Shown here piece after piece: positions 35,733 through 44,574 of a stretch of 64,000 bases of DNA; within the stretch, counting starts at the first letter, position 1, and each line of letters opens with the position of its first letter. The stretch is taken from positions 195,142 through 259,141 of the forward strand of contig NZ_CH672406.1 of assembly GCF_000152885.1 (NCBI RefSeq), in the 5' to 3' direction. The notes beneath the pieces were generated by a model. That model searched no databases, had not been told where the DNA came from, and saw nothing but the letters and a program-made list of their open reading frames with translations. The position numbers were made by a program, and so were the translations under genes. The DNA is from Idiomarina baltica OS145 (lineage in GTDB: Bacteria > Pseudomonadota > Gammaproteobacteria > Enterobacterales > Alteromonadaceae).

Positions 35733-35835
35733 AAAACTCCCTGCGAATGCTATCAGACTTGCGCATTTGAGATTAAATGCGCTATCGTTTTACATATTCT
35801 TTTATCATGCATCATACCACTGCTGGGTTAATTCA

Positions 35836-36729
35836 ATGCAACTTTCAACGCTGAAACGCGTTACTGCCATTGGCGGCGGCCATGGTTTGGGCCGTGTACT
35901 TTCGTCATTAAGGTTTTTAAAACATCGCCTAGTCGGGGTAGTGACCACAACAGACAACGGCGGTGCGACCGGTCTTTTGCGTCAATCTCATGATTGTATC
36001 GCGTGGGGCGATATTCGTAATTGCTTGTCGCAATTAGTTGAACAACCCTTAGCCGCTCAGGTACTTAATTACCGCTTTACTGGCGAAGACCCGCTCGCAG
36101 GTCATAACTTTGGTAATTTGCTTCTACACACACTCGATCAAGTCAGTGCCCGGCCCTCCGATGGAATTCGCTTGCTTAGCCGATTGTTAAACGTTGACAC
36201 CCGGTTACTTCCCATGTCGGAATGCCCAACGGATCTTATGGCACTGACGCACGATAACATGGAATGCCACGGTGAAATTCTAATCGATAGCTTGCCGCAA
36301 TTACCACGTTCTTTGAAACTGACGAATAATGCGGTAGCAACACCTGAGGTCGTTCGTCATATAAGCAAAAGTGAGTTGGTGATTCTGGGACCGGGGAGCT
36401 TTCTAACCTCGGTATTACCACCGCTATTGGTGCCGCAAATTGCTCACGCACTCGCCAACACACAGGCTTACGTCGTATTTATTGATAACCTCGCACATGA
36501 GAAAGGTCCTGCAGGGTCGTTGTGCGTGAGTGAAAAATTACGATTTTTGGAACATCATGTGGGTGCGCCAGTAGTCGATGCCGTATTAACTAACTTCCAT
36601 GATGCTTCACTCACGATTCCGCAACTCGGTGAGTTGACACCGGATAAAGACGTCTACTATCGGCACGATACTGGCGTTTTATTAGCTCAACTTGAACAAT
36701 TACTCGGTCATCTCAGAACGGCGGCTTAG
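35836..36729 (+). CDS. ybhK: YvcK/YbhK (CofD-like) family protein
   Basis: 297 residues from ATG 35836; the upstream part of the open frame lies over the selO start and is not protein-like. Landmarks are [16 protein letters not shown] (phosphate loop), [26 protein letters not shown] and [11 protein letters not shown], typical of the CofD-like gluconeogenesis-factor family YvcK (E. coli YbhK). YvcK binds UDP-sugars and affects carbon flux and cell shape in Bacillus; the enterobacterial function is unclear. It is divergent from selO and convergent with dcd, sharing 4 bp at the stops. Confidence 0.92.
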   Translation: MQLSTLKRVTAIGGGHGLGRVLSSLRFLKHRLVGVVTTTDNGGATGLLRQSHDCIAWGDIRNCLSQLVEQPLAAQVLNYRFTGEDPLAGHNFGNLLLHTLDQVSARPSDGIRLLSRLLNVDTRLLPMSECPTDLMALTHDNMECHGEILIDSLPQLPRSLKLTNNAVATPEVVRHISKSELVILGPGSFLTSVLPPLLVPQIAHALANTQAYVVFIDNLAHEKGPAGSLCVSEKLRFLEHHVGAPVVDAVLTNFHDASLTIPQLGELTPDKDVYYRHDTGVLLAQLEQLLGHLRTAA

Positions 36730-37313
36730 CCGCCATCAGCTGAAATCCTCGAGGCGACAGCCCCTTGTTGATCTTTATATTTAGCATCTGCGCGCTTGTT
36801 ATAAGGGCGTTCGCAAGGGCCGCTCAATTGTTCAAAGCTGATCGCGCCAATCTTCATTCCCGGACGCAGCGCTAACGGCAACTTCCCACCATTATAGAAC
36901 TCCAATACAATTTGCCCTTTCCAACCGGGATCAATGCGATGCGCGGTAACATGTACCATCAACCCCAAACGCGCGAGCGAAGAGCGTCCATCAAGCCAAC
37001 CTACCATGTCATCCGGCAAATGAATCGATTCGTAGGTAACCGCCAAAGCAAACTCACCGGGATGGATAAAAAACGCTTGATCGGGCTTTAGTTTAATCTC
37101 ATCACTCATGACTTCATGGATAGCCGCCTCAATATCTGCACGCGAGCCACTGATATCAATATATGCTGCAGCGTGATCCTGCAACACACGAAATTCACTA
37201 CCGAGGTGAATATCGAGCGTGACCCCCGAGATGTTCTGCTTGCTTGGAGCAGGCTCGATACCGATTCGACCCTCGGCTAAGGCATTTTCTATTTCACGAT
37301 CCGTTAAGCGCAT
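36726..37313 (-). CDS. dcd: dCTP deaminase
   Basis: 195 residues, normal for Dcd (193). The sequence begins [23 protein letters not shown] and has the catalytic region [34 protein letters not shown], with the Arg-Ser-Ser loop and the active Glu in VLEF. It deaminates dCTP to dUTP, feeding dTMP synthesis. It lies 41 nt downstream of apbC, an order like that in E. coli near metG, so the two are probably co-transcribed. Confidence 0.97.
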   Translation of the reverse strand: MRLTDREIENALAEGRIGIEPAPSKQNISGVTLDIHLGSEFRVLQDHAAAYIDISGSRADIEAAIHEVMSDEIKLKPDQAFFIHPGEFALAVTYESIHLPDDMVGWLDGRSSLARLGLMVHVTAHRIDPGWKGQIVLEFYNGGKLPLALRPGMKIGAISFEQLSGPCERPYNKRADAKYKDQQGAVASRISADGG

Positions 37314-37329
37314 AACATCCCCTTTTTAC

Positions 37330-38355
37330 TTAATTTTTCGCCGAATGCGACTTCAGATAATAAAGCTCTGCTACTACTCGTTGAGCGGTATGCCGCTGAA
37401 TTTCTGTCAATTCTAATTGATGTTGCTTTTGTAATGCGTCCAGTTGCGCGCCAAATTCCGGCGTCAATGGCCATTGACCTAGTTCGGCGACAGCATGGCG
37501 ATGAGCCAGCTTTAATCCGCCGCCTTGTCCAAACAAATGCGACTGCGTACCACAATGACCGCACTCAAAATAACTCATGTTTTCTAGGACACCAATCAAG
37601 GGTATCTCAAGGCGCTCAAACATGCCGACACCTTTTTCGGCATCTTTAAGTGCGACATTCTGTGGCGTTGTAACAACCACCGCTCCTGTAACGGGTAATT
37701 GTTGCGCCATCGTCAGTTGAATATCGCCTGTACCGGGTGGCATATCAACGATCAAATAGTCCAATAAGCCCCAATCAGTGTCGTTAAACAACTGTTGTAA
37801 CGCCCGACTGGCCATCGGTCCACGCCAAATAGTGGCGTCGTTATCATCGACTAGATAGCCAATCGAATTGGCGACTAGGTCTTCATACTGAATAGGCTGA
37901 AACTTATCGTTTTTTACTTCTAGCTTATGATCCGGCTGACCCAACATCGTGGGTATTGAGGGTCCATAAATATCAGCATCGAGCAGCCCAACACGCGCAC
38001 CCATCCGACTGAGCGCAATGCCTAAGGATGCGCTCACGGATGACTTCCCAACACCACCTTTGCCAGACGATACCACAATAACATTGCCGGTTTTCATGGG
38101 TTGGTCAGGTTTGCTGTTGGCGAGCCGTTGCACCTGGAATTTAATAGTCCATGTCCACGTTCTTAATTCAGCGTCATCATTGATAGCGTTCAATAACGAT
38201 GACTTTTCAATCGCGAAAGGAAACGTTAACTCGACTGCCTGCGCGTCATGATCGATGCATAACCAATCGGTTGGAATACCGTGTTCGCAGGCAGGATGGG
38301 CTAAATCAGACAGTAAGGCTGCCAGTTGTTCATTTTTTGCTGAAAACGACTTCAT
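37330..38355 (-). CDS. apbC: Iron-sulfur cluster carrier ATPase ApbC (Mrp)
   Basis: 341 residues from ATG 38355 (MKSFSAKNEQ); the frame extends nine codons upstream. A short N-terminal region precedes the P-loop ATPase with the deviant Walker A SGKGGVGKSSVSA (about 101-113), DADIYGPSIPTMLG, and the cluster-binding CGHC in MSYFECGHCGTQ. ApbC moves 4Fe-4S clusters to target proteins in the cytoplasm. It is divergent from metG, a pairing conserved in many gammaproteobacteria, and 16 nt upstream of dcd. Confidence 0.95.
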   Translation of the reverse strand: MKSFSAKNEQLAALLSDLAHPACEHGIPTDWLCIDHDAQAVELTFPFAIEKSSLLNAINDDAELRTWTWTIKFQVQRLANSKPDQPMKTGNVIVVSSGKGGVGKSSVSASLGIALSRMGARVGLLDADIYGPSIPTMLGQPDHKLEVKNDKFQPIQYEDLVANSIGYLVDDNDATIWRGPMASRALQQLFNDTDWGLLDYLIVDMPPGTGDIQLTMAQQLPVTGAVVVTTPQNVALKDAEKGVGMFERLEIPLIGVLENMSYFECGHCGTQSHLFGQGGGLKLAHRHAVAELGQWPLTPEFGAQLDALQKQHQLELTEIQRHTAQRVVAELYYLKSHSAKN

Positions 38356-38444
38356 CAGCCACCTCTTGGCTCTGTGTATCATGCGTATCCTATGATAATA
38401 TTTAGCATTATCTAATCATAACACTGATGGAAGCTAATTCTCGC

Positions 38445-40487
38445 ATGAGCCACACTGATCGTAAAATTTTGGTGACAAACGCGTTGCCCTACGCGAACGG
38501 TCCAATTCATATTGGTCATCTTTTAGGCTATATCCAAGCGGACATTTGGGTTCGTTTTCAAAAACTCCGGGGTCATGAATGCCACTATATGTGCGCTGAT
38601 GACGCACACGGCACGCCGATTATGCTCAAAGCGCAACAGCTAGGTATCACGCCAGAGCAGATGATAGGCGATATGCAACGTTCGCATGAAGCAGATTTTG
38701 CGGGTTTTAATATCGGCTTTGACGACTATTACACAACCCACAGTGAAGAGAACAAAGCGTTAGCAGAAACTATTTACCAACGTCTTGATGACGCCGGTCA
38801 TATCAAGACTGAAGTAATTGAGCAGCTGTACGACCCTGAGAAGAAAATGTTCTTACCCGATCGCTTCGTAAAGGGTGACTGTCCAGAATGCGGTGCTGAA
38901 GATCAGTATGGCGATAATTGTGACGTTTGCGGTGCGACATATGCCCCAACAGACCTCAAGAATCCGCGTTCTGTGGTGTCCGGTGCGACACCCGAGTTAC
39001 GCCAATCAGAACATTACTTTTTCGACTTGCCTGCATTTGGCGACATGCTGAAAAGCTGGACGCGTTCTGGTTCACTACAGGGTGAAATGGCGAATAAGTT
39101 AAATGAATGGTTTGAACAAGGTCTACAGCGTTGGGATATATCGCGCGATGCGCCTTACTTTGGTTTCAAAATTCCAGGCACCGAAGATAAATACTTTTAT
39201 GTCTGGCTAGATGCGCCCATTGGCTATATGAGTAGTTTTAAGCACTACTGTGATACAACCGGCAACGCCAACTGGGACGACTACTGGCAAGCTGATAGCA
39301 CTGCAGAAGTGTATCACTTTATTGGCAAGGACATTATTTACTTCCATAGCTTATTCTGGCCAGCGATGCTAAAAGGTGCTCAGTTCCGTCAACCGACTAA
39401 CGTTTGGGCGCACGGCTTTATCACCGTCAACGGCACTAAAATGTCCAAATCTAAGGGGACCTTCATCAAAGCAAGAACCTACTTAGACCATTTAAACCCA
39501 GAATACTTGCGTTATTACTTTGCAGCCAAACTGACAAGTCGCATTGACGACTTAGATCTTAACTTGACTGATTTCGCCCAGCGAGTGAACTCCGACTTAG
39601 TCGGCAAAGTGATTAATATCGCCAGTCGCTGTGCCGGCTTTATTACCAAAAAATTCGATGGGAAGCTTTCGGCATCGGTTGCTGACTCCGCTCTATTGGA
39701 AGATTTCCAAAATGCGGGTACTGAGATTGCTGAACTCTATGAACAGCGCGAATTCTCTAAAGCAATGCGTGAGATCATGACGCTGGCTGATCGCGCAAAT
39801 CAGTACATTGCCGATAAGGAACCATGGCAGCTGATCAAAAATCCTGATGCGGCCAGTGAAGTGCATGATACTTGTTCACTTGGTATCAATTTATTCCGCA
39901 TCTTGATGGTTTATTTAACGCCGGTAGTACCTGAACTATCCAAGTCGGTTCAGCATTTCTTAAATGACCAATTTTCGTGGGATAGCCACAAACAAGTGTT
40001 AACCAACCATCCTATTGATAAATTTAAGGCGTTAATGCAGCGCGTAGAAATGAAGGATATTGAGCAGATGTTAGAAGACTCAAAAGAGCAACAAGCGGCG
40101 AACGAATCACCAGCAGTTCACGCCGAGCCGAATGACGAACTCACCAAAGAACCTATTGCAGAAACCATTAACTTTGATGAGTTCGCGAAAGTTGATTTGC
40201 GCGTGGCACTGATTGTTAATGCTGAGCACGTTGAAGGCGCAGACAAACTGCTGAAATTGACATTGGACTTGGGCGGTGAGCAACGCCAAGTGTTTGCGGG
40301 AATAAAATCGGCGTACGCACCTGAGAAATTGATTGGCCAACACACCGTTATGGTTGCCAACCTGGCTCCACGTAAAATGCGTTTTGGTTTATCGGAGGGG
40401 ATGGTGCTGGCCGCCGGTCCCGGTAAAGATGAAATTTATATCTTAAATCCACACGAAGGCGCTAAACCCGGCATGCGCGTCATGTAG
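38445..40487 (+). CDS. metG: Methionyl-tRNA synthetase
   Basis: 680 residues from ATG 38445; the earlier ATG 38427 would add six residues with no clear site. The class-I motifs are [15 protein letters not shown] (HIGH) and [12 protein letters not shown] (KMSKS). Four cysteines in [18 protein letters not shown] form the zinc knuckle. The C-terminal domain from about residue 580 ([18 protein letters not shown] to the end) is the EMAPII-like tRNA-binding and dimerisation domain. The enzyme charges initiator and elongator tRNA-Met. Confidence 0.98.
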   Translation: MSHTDRKILVTNALPYANGPIHIGHLLGYIQADIWVRFQKLRGHECHYMCADDAHGTPIMLKAQQLGITPEQMIGDMQRSHEADFAGFNIGFDDYYTTHSEENKALAETIYQRLDDAGHIKTEVIEQLYDPEKKMFLPDRFVKGDCPECGAEDQYGDNCDVCGATYAPTDLKNPRSVVSGATPELRQSEHYFFDLPAFGDMLKSWTRSGSLQGEMANKLNEWFEQGLQRWDISRDAPYFGFKIPGTEDKYFYVWLDAPIGYMSSFKHYCDTTGNANWDDYWQADSTAEVYHFIGKDIIYFHSLFWPAMLKGAQFRQPTNVWAHGFITVNGTKMSKSKGTFIKARTYLDHLNPEYLRYYFAAKLTSRIDDLDLNLTDFAQRVNSDLVGKVINIASRCAGFITKKFDGKLSASVADSALLEDFQNAGTEIAELYEQREFSKAMREIMTLADRANQYIADKEPWQLIKNPDAASEVHDTCSLGINLFRILMVYLTPVVPELSKSVQHFLNDQFSWDSHKQVLTNHPIDKFKALMQRVEMKDIEQMLEDSKEQQAANESPAVHAEPNDELTKEPIAETINFDEFAKVDLRVALIVNAEHVEGADKLLKLTLDLGGEQRQVFAGIKSAYAPEKLIGQHTVMVANLAPRKMRFGLSEGMVLAAGPGKDEIYILNPHEGAKPGMRVM

Positions 40488-40496
40488 ATCGTCAGG

Positions 40497-40781
40497 TTAT
40501 GACACATCGATGAGCTTACATCCGTGTTCGTAACTTTCGTCACCGGCATCGTCAACGCGAACGACCATGCCGGTGGCTCGTAAATCTGCAATTCCGCCGC
40601 CTGCGGCTTTTACCACTACATCAAAATGTGTTCCCACATTCAGTCGCTCAGGTAAAATTAACAGAACACCGTGTGCACTCAAATCACTACAGGCGCCTGA
40701 TACTCGCCGCCCATCCAACTCGATTGTCGCCGATGTTCTGACCGGTACTCGTCGGTCGCTTCGTTTATCGTCATCATGCAT
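40497..40781 (-). CDS. PilZ-domain c-di-GMP receptor
   Basis: 94 residues, essentially one PilZ domain. The c-di-GMP signature is present: RSDRRVPVR (RxxxR) near residues 7-15 and the DLSAHG motif (D/NxSxxG) near 33-38. It should bind c-di-GMP and signal to an unknown partner. The bacteriophytochrome-GGDEF at 9021 in this window is a possible source of the ligand among many. It is convergent with metG, 9 bp away. Confidence 0.92.
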   Translation of the reverse strand: MHDDDKRSDRRVPVRTSATIELDGRRVSGACSDLSAHGVLLILPERLNVGTHFDVVVKAAGGGIADLRATGMVVRVDDAGDESYEHGCKLIDVS

Positions 40782-40874
40782 GAACGCACCTCGATCATGT
40801 TTTATTAATTACATTCAGGAATAGCACAGACTTGCCGATAAGAAAATATAATTACACGAGTAGGGTGAGAAAAA

Positions 40875-41198
40875 GTGGCCTGTAACAAACAAAGCTCGGT
40901 TGTTCGAGCGTCCTTTAATTTAGGGCAACCCATAAAGCACTGCCTATACGGCTATGAGGGTGTTATTGTCGATGTTGACGCAGTATTTAGTTTGAGCGAT
41001 GAATGGTACCAACAGCGGGTTCTATCCGGCGCCGATAAGCAACAGCCTTGGTATCTTATTTTAGTTAAAAACTCATCGATTCAAACGTATGTTGCTGAAA
41101 GTTGTTTAATCGCATTAGCTGATCGCACAACCGTAAACCAGTCGTTATTGCGTCAAATTAGTGCGCCCGCATTGGCCGGCTTACAAAAACACAGTTGA
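40875..41198 (+). CDS. hspQ: HspQ-like heat-shock/hemimethylated-DNA-binding protein
   Basis: 107 residues from GTG 40875 (GGGTGAG upstream). FNLGQPIKHCLYGYEGVIVDVDAVFS and QPWYLILVKNSSIQTYVAE match the HspQ (YccV) family. In E. coli HspQ is a specificity factor for Lon protease and binds hemimethylated DNA. The N-terminal nine residues are unusual. No heat-shock promoter could be read with confidence. Confidence 0.88.
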   Translation: MACNKQSSVVRASFNLGQPIKHCLYGYEGVIVDVDAVFSLSDEWYQQRVLSGADKQQPWYLILVKNSSIQTYVAESCLIALADRTTVNQSLLRQISAPALAGLQKHS

Positions 41199-41263
41199 TC
41201 CATTGCCCTACCAACGACCTAAATGTACCATGAGGGTAACAAACTTATAAGGGATATAAGGTT

Positions 41264-41632
41264 ATGGTAGAAGAAACGATTTTCACCAAAATTATCAATC
41301 GCGAGATTCCTGCGGATATTGTTTATGAAGATGATCACGCGCTCGCTTTCAAAGATATCAACCCGCAAGCCCCCGTACACTTATTAATTATTCCAAAGAA
41401 AGCCATTGCCACCATCAATGATATTGAAGAGGAAGATGCGGGACTTGTAGGGCATCTATACTTGGTCGCGAGTAAGCTTGCGGTTCAATTTGGCTTTGCA
41501 AAAGACGGCTACCGCTGTGTGATGAACTGCAACGAACATGGCGGCCAATCAGTTTATCATATCCACTTGCACCTACTTGCAGGTAAACCACTTGGATGGC
41601 CGCCGTACACAGACACACCCAAGCAAGTCTAG
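41264..41632 (+). CDS. hinT: Histidine-triad purine nucleoside phosphoramidase HinT
   Basis: 122 residues. The opening ETIFTKIINREIPADIVYEDD and the triad HIHLHLLAG (about 103-111, His-x-His-x-His) are characteristic of HinT, as is GGQSVYHIHLH. HinT hydrolyses adenosine phosphoramidates such as aminoacyl-AMP. It is the only plus-strand gene before the minus-strand block and ends 1 bp from the end of the facing lipoprotein gene. Confidence 0.96.
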   Translation: MVEETIFTKIINREIPADIVYEDDHALAFKDINPQAPVHLLIIPKKAIATINDIEEEDAGLVGHLYLVASKLAVQFGFAKDGYRCVMNCNEHGGQSVYHIHLHLLAGKPLGWPPYTDTPKQV

Positions 41633-41633
41633 A

Positions 41634-42116
41634 TTATGGTCGGTAACGTGGGTCAAGTATTTGATCCACTAACCAGCCCTCTTTGTCTCTGACAAGGACA
41701 ATATCACGCCGATCTTTAACCTGCTCTCCGTTATAAGTTCCTTGGAAGACTAATGTCACTCGTTGTTCATTTTCGCGGTTCAAATATTGCGTAAACGATG
41801 TTGGGTCAATCGTTATTTCTACGCTATCAAAATAACGATTGAGGACATAGCGCTGTATCGCGCTCGCGGAGCCATAATGGGTTAACAACTTAGCCAGCCT
41901 ATCAGTTGTAAAACTCTTGGCTTTGTTAATATCCCCTTCGCGATAAATCGCATAATAGAAACTCAATGCCGCGTGCATTTTACTCTGATTTTCTTGACTC
42001 GTTTTGTGCCCCATTCTATCGGTATAAGTCTCTTGGTTGGCAGGCTCGCACCCTACCAACCCAAGTAATATTACGATAGCAGCAACATTAGACGATATTT
42101 TTAATAGATAACTCAC
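41634..42116 (-). CDS. Small lipoprotein, DUF-type, unknown function
   Basis: 160 residues with a lipobox LVGC (VILLGLVGCEPANQ; Cys near 23). The mature part resembles a compact alpha/beta (NTF2- or DUF4878-like) module, for example ALSFYYAIYREGDINKAKSFTTDRLAKLL and RVTLVFQGTYNGEQVKDRRDIVLVRDKEGWLVDQIL; the fold guess is weak. It lies 3 bp downstream of the gamma-glutamyltransferase gene and is probably co-transcribed. Role unknown. Confidence 0.8.
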   Translation of the reverse strand: MSYLLKISSNVAAIVILLGLVGCEPANQETYTDRMGHKTSQENQSKMHAALSFYYAIYREGDINKAKSFTTDRLAKLLTHYGSASAIQRYVLNRYFDSVEITIDPTSFTQYLNRENEQRVTLVFQGTYNGEQVKDRRDIVLVRDKEGWLVDQILDPRYRP

Positions 42117-42119
42117 GAA

Positions 42120-43919
42120 TTATTGACCCATTACGATCCCTTCGCGACGAGGATCTGCCCCGCCTTGCAGTTGGCCATTGGGCAAGCGGGTAATGCCGTG
42201 AATACCGCTATTCAAGTCGATAACTTTTATTTCATGGCCTCGTTTTTCTAATACCGCTTTCAAGGTTGCAATATCGCGCCCTTTTTCCAAGGCTGTGTAA
42301 TCATTCCGGTTAGTCACATGACCCAAATCAATGGCTTGTTGCATGTTAAGATTCCAGTCAATCAAGCCAACCAAGGTTTGCGTAACATAATTAATAATTC
42401 GACTACCACCCGGAGATCCCAACGCATGAACGACCTGATCGCCCGATTGATTTAACACAATCGTTGGTGACATTGAACTGCGCGGTCGTTTACCAGGCTG
42501 CACACGATTCGCAATTTTACGTCCAGCTTCATCCATCGGCGTCAATGAAAAGTCAGTCAACTGATTATTTAAAATAAAGCCTTCAACCATTACCGTTGAG
42601 CCGAACGCCATTTCGATACTCGTGGTCATGGAAATCACATTGCCTTCGCTATCGACGATTGACATGTGGCTCGTATTAGGTCGTTCGTAAGCAATATCTT
42701 GTTGGTACTCAGGTTTGAGATATAAGCCCGGTTTCGCCTTAACCATATCTTCACGCCCGATCTGTTTCGCGCGTTTGCTTAAGTATTCATCATTGAGCAT
42801 TCCTTCCACTGGCACCGACACGAAATCTGGGTCGGCGATCCATTGGTTACGATCAGCAAATGCTAAGCGCGACGCCTGCGTAAAATAATGAGCAAATTCT
42901 TCGCCATTCACCTGCCACGATGAAACATCATAGTTTTGCAAAATACCCAATGTCTGTAGCGTCGTTAGACCGCCAGAGCTAGGCGGACCCATACCACAGA
43001 CCTGATACTGGCGATAAGCATCACACACAGGTTCGCGAATGATAGCCTGATACTCAGCTAAGTCCTTGGTGCTCAAGACGCCTGGCGCAATAGCACTATG
43101 GCGTACGGCATCAACAATTTTTTCAGCCAAGGGACCTTGGTAAAAGGCATCGGCTCCTTGTTCGGCTATCAAGCTCAGGCTTTCAGCATAATCCTTGTTG
43201 ACCAATGTGGAACCCGCTTTAACAGGCTCTCCATTGGGAAATAAATAGTTGGCAATGATTGGCAGTTTCTTAACACCAGGATTAATCTCACTCTTAACGA
43301 GTTTGGCAAGTCGGGGGGAGACTTCGAAGCCTGTCTCCGCCAAATCGATGGCGTCTTTAAACAGCGGCTGCCAATCCAACTTCCCCCATTTATCGTGCGC
43401 CAACTCTAACCCACGCAGTACACCTGGGGTGCCCACTGAACGCCCGCCGACCACAGCCTCAATCCAAGGTGGTGCGTTACCGTCTTGGTCAAGAAACAAA
43501 GCTTCCGTCGCCTCTTTAGGAGCCGTTTCGCGAGCATCAATGGTATACAGTTTTTGTTGCTCGTTATCCCAGTAAAGAATAAACGCGCCGCCACCGATCC
43601 CAGAGGATTGTGGCTCGGTTAAACCTAACATGGCTTGTACTGCGATAGCGGCATCAACAGCGCTACCACCTTCTTTTAACACCTTATAACCTGCCTCGAC
43701 TGCATGAGGGTTAGCAGCGGTGACCATAAACTGATCCGTTACGACCGCTTTTTTATCCGCAAACCCCGTAGCCATCTCAGGCTCACGCGCTTCTTGTTTC
43801 GGTTCTGAATCTTGTGGTGCAGCTGTTGCGCTGGCACCGGATTGAGCGGGTGAGCAAGCCGCGAGTAAAGCAGCCGCGATAGACGATAAAATCCAATGCG
43901 AGGTATTAATTGACTTCAT
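42120..43919 (-). CDS. ggt: Gamma-glutamyltransferase, lipoprotein-like signal
   Basis: 599 residues. The N-terminus has a lipobox-like LLAACSPAQ (Cys near 22), then a linker rich in Ala, Glu and Gln. The enzyme begins at about residue 60 and has GGSAVDAAIAVQAMLGLTEPQSSGIGGG. Autocleavage would precede the catalytic Thr in NTSHMSIVDSEGN (about residue 416-420), and further GSPGGSRIINY and GADPRREG near the end are usual. The enzyme cleaves gamma-glutamyl bonds of glutathione and peptides, in the periplasm. The lipobox suggests a membrane anchor, unlike soluble E. coli Ggt. Confidence 0.95.
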   Translation of the reverse strand: MKSINTSHWILSSIAAALLAACSPAQSGASATAAPQDSEPKQEAREPEMATGFADKKAVVTDQFMVTAANPHAVEAGYKVLKEGGSAVDAAIAVQAMLGLTEPQSSGIGGGAFILYWDNEQQKLYTIDARETAPKEATEALFLDQDGNAPPWIEAVVGGRSVGTPGVLRGLELAHDKWGKLDWQPLFKDAIDLAETGFEVSPRLAKLVKSEINPGVKKLPIIANYLFPNGEPVKAGSTLVNKDYAESLSLIAEQGADAFYQGPLAEKIVDAVRHSAIAPGVLSTKDLAEYQAIIREPVCDAYRQYQVCGMGPPSSGGLTTLQTLGILQNYDVSSWQVNGEEFAHYFTQASRLAFADRNQWIADPDFVSVPVEGMLNDEYLSKRAKQIGREDMVKAKPGLYLKPEYQQDIAYERPNTSHMSIVDSEGNVISMTTSIEMAFGSTVMVEGFILNNQLTDFSLTPMDEAGRKIANRVQPGKRPRSSMSPTIVLNQSGDQVVHALGSPGGSRIINYVTQTLVGLIDWNLNMQQAIDLGHVTNRNDYTALEKGRDIATLKAVLEKRGHEIKVIDLNSGIHGITRLPNGQLQGGADPRREGIVMGQ

Positions 43920-43989
43920 GATAGCCCTAACATCTGGTACAAGTAGTGACTTCTATCATACGGAGCTACAGGGTAACAGGCAAACGCTT

Positions 43990-44574
43990 ATGAATAAAAA
44001 TCAGTCACTCACTAGTGGTGCGATGGCCGCCGCACTCATCATTTGTATTTCGGCGATTATCCAATGGCTGCCCGGTCATGACGTGCTCGCATTTAATAGT
44101 GCTGAATTGAGTGACAGGATTTGGAGTTTAGTAACAGCGCCCTTGCTCCACCTAGGTTGGAATCACTGGCTATTTAATATGGCTGGACTCGCATTGGTCG
44201 TCGGCATTTTTAATGACCAATTCGATATGCGTCAGTTATTCAATAACTACCTGCTGATCAGTGTAATAAGCGGTGGTCTGCTATGGCTGTGGCCAGAGAC
44301 GATAGAATATGTCGGATTATCGGGAGTACTGCATGGTTTGCTTTTAGTGTGCCTCATCAATGCGACACTCAAGCAGCCTTGGTACCTCGCAGTCATTGTG
44401 GTTTTACTGGGTAAAGTAATTGCAGAGCTAGCAGGCTTTAGACCTGACCATTTTGTCGGCCCGGATGTCGCCTTGATTCATGCAGCCGGCATGATTGCTG
44501 GCGGAGTGACTTGGTTCCTGCAACGGCGTCGGTTAGCTGACGCCGTAAACAGGCAGAAAACACAGCAGGATTAA
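43990..44574 (+). CDS. rrtA: Rhombosortase (rhomboid-type intramembrane protease)
   Basis: 194 residues from ATG 43990; an earlier ATG at 43918 would overlap ggt. It has five or six predicted transmembrane helices, the rhomboid-like motif HLGWNHWLFNMAGL, the catalytic serine in GLSGVLHG (Ser111) and a likely catalytic His164 in ALIHAAGMIAGG. Rhombosortases cut the C-terminal GlyGly-CTERM tail of exported proteins. No GlyGly-CTERM substrate is evident within this window, so the partner must be elsewhere. It shares 4 bp with the convergent S9 peptidase stop. Confidence 0.85.
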   Translation: MNKNQSLTSGAMAAALIICISAIIQWLPGHDVLAFNSAELSDRIWSLVTAPLLHLGWNHWLFNMAGLALVVGIFNDQFDMRQLFNNYLLISVISGGLLWLWPETIEYVGLSGVLHGLLLVCLINATLKQPWYLAVIVVLLGKVIAELAGFRPDHFVGPDVALIHAAGMIAGGVTWFLQRRRLADAVNRQKTQQD

